This document shows positions 58,820 to 64,000 of a DNA stretch of 64,000 nucleotides, piece after piece. Within the stretch, counting starts at the first letter, position 1, and every line of letters starts with the position of its first letter. A model generated the notes under the pieces. The model was not told the DNA's origin, did no database searches, and saw only the letters and a program-made list of their open reading frames with translations. This DNA comes from Cenococcum geophilum 1.58 (Eukaryota; Ascomycota; Dothideomycetes; Gloniales; Gloniaceae), in assembly GCA_001692895.1 (NCBI GenBank), contig KV748177.1, positions 2,046,001-2,110,000 of the forward strand, in the 5' to 3' direction. The position numbers were made by a program, and so were the translations under genes.

Positions 58820-58920
58820 TGTAAGAGTATATATATTAGGTCCCGCCGCGCTTACGACAAGTTCGCAAGCACTCTCAGTCTTTTTAGCCGTATGGCGACG
58901 TGGAGGCGGGCCACGTTACA
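58820..58920 (+). repeat. Right LTR of the miniature element
   Basis: 101 bp, TGTAAGAGTA to CCACGTTACA. Confidence 0.88.
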
Positions 58921-59275
58921 CTGGCTTAGCTATTATAGCCTTTTACCTAAATAGGCTTCTCTAGTCGGATAGCTTCTATATTTAAAAACTTGGCAACATT
59001 ATTCGCATAAACAGTATTTATAAAGGCGAAGCTATTTGCTCTAGTATTAATTAGGGCGGTTATATTAACTCTATATCTATTTTAAGATACTATACATAGA
59101 ACTATAAAATGCTTTCTACCTATTAACTAACTAAGATTAATCTCTTTAAGATTAATAGGGTACCCTAGGGGGGAGTCTTTCCCTAGGGTTCTTCTTTTTC
59201 TAACTTGTTAGACATTTCTTCTACCTCTATCTCTTTAATATCGGCTATATCTTTTAGCTCCGGGTAAGACAAGGT

Positions 59276-59477
59276 TGTTATAGCACTAACGCGCGTAACC
59301 TGGATAGGGCCTAGTCAGGGGGGTTCGCTTACGTCTTAGCTCCATGTATATAGACGTGTCCTTTCCACAACCTTCTTCTTCTCCTTATCTTAATATCCGG
59401 GTTAATAGACTACCAATTATATAGGCTTGCATACGTTTTACGGCGCTCGTGCCTTAATTAACTGAGTCGCTGTAACA
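59276..59477 (+). repeat. 5' LTR of N1
   Basis: 202 bp. The interior then starts TTATATCAAGATC, close to TTATACTAAGCTC after the 5' LTR of gypsy G1. Confidence 0.88.
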
Positions 59478-60804
59478 TTATATCAAGATCCCTCAACCGA
59501 TCGCAGGCTGTTGTATCCCAGGTTAAAGAAGCCTTGTGGCCTAGGGTAGTTAATGGGTAACGGAGCCCTATATACTAGCAGGCAAAGGAAGGAAGAAGAG
59601 CCTAACTCCTATAACAAAGAAGGTAGAAAATGCATACTCTGAGACAAAGCAGGAATTATTGTTATTATTATTAAAGCCCTACAATCGTAGGAATCATCGA
59701 AGATCTACAATTGTAGGCACCCTTACTATGGTCCTGTGGTGGCTGGGTATGGAATCCCTACACTTATAGGTACCCTCCCTTATGTTCTCTTCTTTTTTTC
59801 TTTTCTCTCTACTAAACGGCTGCCTATGCTATGGGGAAGCACGTGCCGAGACGGTAACCTCTTTCCGACTATACGAACTCGACAACTGACCGAGCAACGC
59901 GTATATCTGTTAACCGAACGCGTGTGCCTACCTATAGACCAATTGATCAAACGACGACCGACCGTACGTCTCCTTCGGACGCTTGCACCGTACTGCTACC
60001 TAAATAGTCCTTTTTGATGGATACTAAGCTACGTATACTGTGAGGAACGAAATCGGTTGATACTGAGACTAGTGCTATACACTGGCTGCGAAGAACGACC
60101 CTAACGGATACTAAGTTGTACGAGCTGCGAGGAACGAAATCACCAGGACTATCAACGCTGGCATTACTCTGCTATTGACTACCGATCGTGCCGATATGCA
60201 TATGATCTATATACTCAACAACAGTAGCGCCAATACGCCTGCTACTACGACCTGACTACAACTATGCCGATACGCCTACAGTCTTCTAACCGTACGATCG
60301 TGCCGTTACGCCTACGATCCACGACTTCCGCTTGCATCGTACTGCTACAACAAACGACTATACTGCCCTGCCACAGTCGACGAGACAATGATCGTGCCTC
60401 TACGCCTACGATTACTTGACCAATCGATAGCCCGAGCTTTACGTTTAACCTGCTATCACAAGACAACCGATAGACGAGCTCTGCGCTCGACCACTATCGT
60501 TACCGCCGCTAGTACCGTACTACTACCCGAACACAGCTGCTCCTACCTGCAGCTAAACCTTAATTCGACCACTACTGCTCCTGCCTGCGTACCACAATTG
60601 ACTTCTGCTGCTACGCCCGCAGCACTACGATCGACCCTCGCTGCTCTGCCTGCAGCATTCCAACTAACACTCGCTGCTCTGCCTACAGCATCTCATCGAC
60701 TACTGCTGCCCCACCTACAGCAAATAACTACAACTGTACAAGAGGTAGAAGACAAGCACCTAAGGATAAAGCTTAAGGGTAAGCTTTTTTGAAGGGGGGG
60801 GTAA

Positions 60805-61006
60805 TGTTACGGCACTGACGCGCGTAACCTGGATAGGGCCTAGTTAGGGGGGTTCGCTTACGTCTTGGCTCCATGTATATAGACGTGTCCTTTCCACGAC
60901 CTTCTTCTTCTCCTCATCTTGATATCCGGGTCAATAGACTACCAATTATACAGGCTTGCATACGTTCTACGGCGCTCGTGCCTCGATTGACTGAGTCGCT
61001 GTGACA
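60805..61006 (+). repeat. 3' LTR of N1
   Basis: 202 bp, TGTTACGGCAC to CTGTGACA, less mutated than the 5' copy. Confidence 0.88.
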
Positions 61007-62310
61007 AAGGTAAAGTAACCCTTTTTATTGCAGTTATAGCATATAGCCGAGGTAGGGTTAATCGGAGTATTGTAGTAAATACTAGTTAATGGCGTAGTAC
61101 GTAGCTAGTTAGGCGTCGCTTACCGGTGCGTAGTTATAACCGCTTTTAGTATAAGAGTAGTTATAGCTTATCTTCCTACTCTAGCTTTTATAGGTATAGC
61201 TAGCGAGTTCTAATTACTATAGAGTTGCTTCTACCGATTAGGACAAGCTTTAATCCGCTTTAGTTCTAAGTTTAATAATAGGTAATAAGCTATAAGTCTG
61301 TTATAAGTTAGTAGGTTATCTAAGGTTATAGCAATCTTTTCTTATAGCTAAATTATTAGCTTATCGTATAGGTCTAATTAGTAGTTCTTAAGGGGAACCT
61401 AGTCTTCTCCTATAAGGTGTAGGAATTAAATCTAAAATTTAGTAAAGGGTTAGTTCGGTTTTATTATTAGGCGATTATAGTTATACTAGGCGTCCTATAC
61501 TTTATTTAGGTTAACGTAGATAGCCGCTAGGTACCGTATTATCTTATTAATAGATATAAATTAGACAGGGGACTTGTCCTTAAATTTAGCTTAAAGGTGC
61601 TATTAGGCGTCCCTAGTAGTTCGACTAAAGAGGTAAAGTATTTTAGCTTCTTTAGAAAGGAAATAGTTATAGTTAACGCGGAGCTTTCCTTATACTTAAA
61701 TCCTCTAATTCTTAAAGGTAGGGTCTATCCCGTTAGATAGTAGTAGGGGGTTAAGAAGCTTAACGGACTTTAATTACTTTATTATTATATCCATACTCCC
61801 TAGTATATCGCATTTAGTAAAGTAAATAGGTTAGCTAGGGCTTTAAAAAGGGGAAGCTAGGCTATTTTATAGGGCCGTAAGGCTTTCTAAAATCTCTTAT
61901 AGGGTTTCTTATATATTCCTTACCTCTAAATAATTAGCTTCCTAGTTAGCTACAAGGGCGCGAATCTACTTGCGTACGTCTACGACGTTATTATTATCTT
62001 TAATTTCTAATTCTAATTGGATCTCAGGTTCCTCCTAGGTAGAGGCAGCTCTCTTAAATAAACTAGCTTTAGGTACCATCGTTAGCTTCCTAGGTTTTAT
62101 TAATATTATATACTTTAGTTTTAATTCTAGGGGTATAGGTCTAGTCCTATCTAGCTTATAAGGTAGGATATTATCTAGGCCTTCCTAGGTAATATAGAGT
62201 TGTTTTAGTGTCTAAGTATAATATGTTAACGCGTTATTGCAGACAAAGTGTCTTTTAGGGTAGGATATTATTAAGGCCTTCCCAGGTAGGGTAGGGTAAG
62301 CTTAGTATAA

Positions 62311-62602
62311 TATAACGGCTTATATAAATGCCTCTAAACTAAAGCTTATAGAATACTATCTAATAAAGATACTAAGCTAAGGAGAAGGAAAGGGGGTCGC
62401 TAGGGCTGGTGTAAATAAATAAGTAGCGCGAGCCGCTAAGGCGCTAGTAGTAGGTAAGCTAACAGTAGAAACAGTACCAGATAGTACGCGACAGTATACG
62501 ACAGTATGTGACAGTACGCGATAATATAAGATAGTAACAGGTGGCAGAATACGGCAGAACTTGGGCAGAATTCAGTAGGTGACGCGCTCTAGCGCCGTTA
62601 TA
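62311..62602 (-). repeat. 5' LTR of gypsy G3
   Basis: 292 bp, longer than the LTRs of G1 and G2. It carries a tandem array of ACAGTACGCG-like 10-mers (about 62468-62545), absent from the others, and the AGCCGCTAAGGCGCTAG motif (62431-62447). Confidence 0.8.
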
Positions 62603-63090
62603 CTAGCTATCCCCCTAAAAGTAATTATATAGCAATAAGGTACTGCTAAAAGTATAATTAACCTTATATTTATAGATAAAGGCCTATACTAGAGACTTAA
62701 AAGGTATAACCCTAAAAAAAAAATAGGTACTTGCCTTAAACTATATCCCTATCTAAATACAGCTAGATCTAAATATTAAGGCGTAATTAAATAGTAAAAG
62801 ATACGTAATAAGAAAGCTTAAAATAAATAGTTTCCTTAATATAGTTAAATAACTACTTTAAGACCTAGAAGAAATCTACCTAATACTAAATAAGCAAGGC
62901 TTATTGGCTACCCCTAAGGAAATTAACTAAAGACTAGAAAGGATTTAGGCAGTAATTAAAAATAGGCTAGAAGAGTACTACTCGGTCTTAAAACTAGGCC
63001 CCTATATACGATATATATGGTCCGTATAATATATAGTTCTTATTACCAGCTAATAATAAGTTATATATATATATATAATAATAATTCATT
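62603..63090. other. Unassigned RIPed stretch
   Basis: About 490 bp of A+T-rich RIPed DNA right of gypsy G3, probably its insertion host. The + strand could be coding in origin but no family was recognised. Confidence 0.3.
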
Positions 63091-64000
63091 ACTTAACGTC
63101 CAATTTAGATCCCTATTAGGCCTACGCGGACTACTCCTTATTTATATATAGGGAGAAAACTCAACTTAAGAAAGACTTAACTTAAGAAAACCCCGTGATC
63201 TATCTCCCCGCCTCTTAGGACTCGCCTATAAGGCGCCTGCGAGGCGCCTGCGAGTTACCTATAGTGCTCCTACTACTTTACTTTTTAACCTCCTTAGGAA
63301 CCACTGCTGCCGTAACTAGCCTACGGACGCGCTAGTATTGTATACTTTACTCTGCTACTATAGAGTTATTAGGGGGCGCCCGTTGCTCGCCCCCCCGCCC
63401 TCTATTGTTATTTCCTTTGCGACCTAGAACTGGTTTAGTATATTTTGGCTAATAAGCCACTAGGTAACCGCCTTAAGGCCTTTTTATATTAAGAGTAGTG
63501 TCTTATAGTTCTCTATGCCAGCTACTAAGAGCATTACTTCTTGGTTAGTGCGTAAGGGGCATAATAGTATTATATGTTTTAGTGTCTATCTTGGCCAGCC
63601 ATATTCGTATCTCGGGCTACCTACTAGGACACCCACCTAGTAGAGCCAGTCTTTTAGTCCTATTATTCCTATTCTTAAAAGCGTTGCCATTATATTTTCT
63701 ACCTTCATTAGGCCTTTTTAGAGCCCTAGGGTGTCTACCCCCCATAGCGTTAACCATGCTATGGCTTAGGTTCCTCTTGCCTTAGTTAGCCTCTATACCT
63801 TTAACTCCTATATACCTCTTTAGTATTAGTCTAGCCAGTATTGCATTATAATAGATGGTTTCCTAGCGTTCTTTTATACTCTACTTTAGCTCCTTTCTCT
63901 CTCTTACTATTATCCTTACTGGCCTCTTACACGTCTCCCTTTCTCCTCTATATAGGCCTAGGCCCTAAAGCAGCACTATTCTTCTTCTGCTTTCTTTACC
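63091..64000 (-). mobile_element. LINE 3' end (L3), running off the right edge
   Basis: On the minus strand, 64000 to about 63410 reads the C-terminal part of a Tad1-type ORF2: LKHIILLCPLRTNQEVML corresponds to the terminal HxxxxCP zinc-like motif, followed by NYKTLLL and QWLISQNILNQF, the usual end of these proteins. A 3' UTR of about 300 bp with GGCGCCTGCGAGGCGCCTGC repeats follows. Moderately RIPed. The plus-strand frame 63582-63785 is a shadow. Confidence 0.6.

Larger units (their letters stand above)
58478..58920 (+). mobile_element. TRIM-like miniature LTR element, 443 bp
   Basis: Two nearly identical 101-bp LTRs (58478-58578, 58820-58920; TGTAAGAGTAT to GTTACA) enclose 241 bp with no coding capacity. 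Flanked by CTAGC (58473-58477) and CTGGC (58921-58925), a 5-bp duplication differing by one RIP-type change. It interrupts gypsy G3 between protease and zinc knuckle. Composition is normal, so it is a late insertion. Strand is not certain because no clear PBS or polypurine tract was seen. Confidence 0.85.
59276..61006 (+). mobile_element. Non-autonomous LTR retrotransposon N1, 1.73 kb, gypsy-like LTR ends
   Basis: 202-bp LTRs (59276-59477, 60805-61006) are flanked by a perfect AAGGT duplication (59271-59275, 61007-61011). A polypurine tract GAAGGGGGGGGTAA precedes the 3' LTR. The interior has no gag or pol. It holds GAGGAACGAAATC repeats (near 60040 and 60140), CTACGATCGTA-type repeats, and a 134-codon open frame (60388-60792) that is Leu/Thr/Ala-rich and partly built of a 33-36-bp repeat. 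The first 50-60 bp of its LTR (TGTTACGGCAC, CGCGTAACCTGG, GGGCCTAGTTAGGGG) match the minus-strand LTR of gypsy G1. Hardly RIPed, so young and structurally whole as a non-coding element. Confidence 0.85.
56461..62602 (-). mobile_element. Ty3/gypsy chromovirus G3, 3'-truncated, with two nested LTR elements
   Basis: The same family as G1 and G2. The 5' LTR (62311-62602), Gag (about 62290-61050), zinc knuckle (about 61040), protease (about 59110-58960), reverse transcriptase (about 57500-56800) and part of RNase H (to 56461) are present on the minus strand. Integrase, chromodomain and 3' LTR are missing, and the left edge is an abrupt junction at 56461. A TRIM-like element (58478-58920) and the non-autonomous element N1 (59276-61006) inserted into it with target duplications. 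Strongly RIPed, broken, many breaks. Confidence 0.88.

Noticed and set aside
60388-60792. 134-codon gene inside N1
   Set aside because: Low-complexity Leu/Thr/Ala composition from short repeats, no domain, and a rival frame on the other strand. Kept only as a remark on N1.

Overview
The window reads as a repeat compartment of a filamentous ascomycete (Pezizomycotina) genome. The evidence is of three kinds: Ty1/copia, chromodomain Ty3/gypsy, Tad1-like LINE and hAT elements; a 312-residue secreted-protein gene with two short fungal introns (47 and 52 bp); and the imprint of repeat-induced point mutation (RIP). Older element copies are A+T-rich, full of TA, and carry TAA/TAG where conserved Gln or Trp codons are expected. 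No rRNA, tRNA, operon or CRISPR array was seen.

Layout. 1-1603 is the 3' end of a copia element next to a decayed hAT transposon (1604-4559). A RIP-free island at about 4560-6170 holds the only gene I consider intact, a predicted secreted protein (exons 5056-5167, 5220-5362, 5410-6093). 6170-8660 is a second copia relic containing a solo LTR. From 8775 to about 22180 lies a complex satellite of GCTCT-type 11-12-mers in higher-order units of about 600 bp. A 10.6-kb copia element (8980-19566) and a 777-bp non-autonomous hAT element (19937-20713) are inserted into it with perfect target duplications. The copia element itself hosts a solo LTR, a 1.7-kb TIR element with minisatellites, and a complete non-autonomous LTR element (15003-17401).

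From 22.3 to 42.3 kb a further copia element (+ strand) was split by a solo LTR, by gypsy copy G1 (23262-29353) and by copia copy A (29718-41512). A was in turn split by copia copy B (35067-40866). From 42.9 to 54.8 kb a Tad1-like LINE is split by gypsy copy G2 (45388-51574). Two short TIR elements follow (55313-55728, 55735-55865). A 3'-truncated gypsy copy G3 (56461-62602) hosts a 443-bp TRIM-like element (58478-58920) and a 1.7-kb non-autonomous LTR element, N1 (59276-61006). A LINE 3' end runs off the right edge.

Most boundaries are fixed by matching target-site duplications read directly from the sequence: CTATA, GCTCT, TATAC, GTTAG, ATTAT, TCTAC, AAGGT, GCGAC, AGAAC, ATAAT, and the 8-bp CTGCTCGA. 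The nesting therefore gives a relative insertion order. The most interesting observations are: a block of about 65 bp with a 23-bp palindrome shared by copia and gypsy elements in the same place (between pol and the 3' LTR); N1, whose LTR edge and PPT match the gypsy family, suggesting parasitism; miniature LTR elements; a hairpin-bearing higher-order satellite; and the secreted-protein gene left unmutated inside RIPed DNA.
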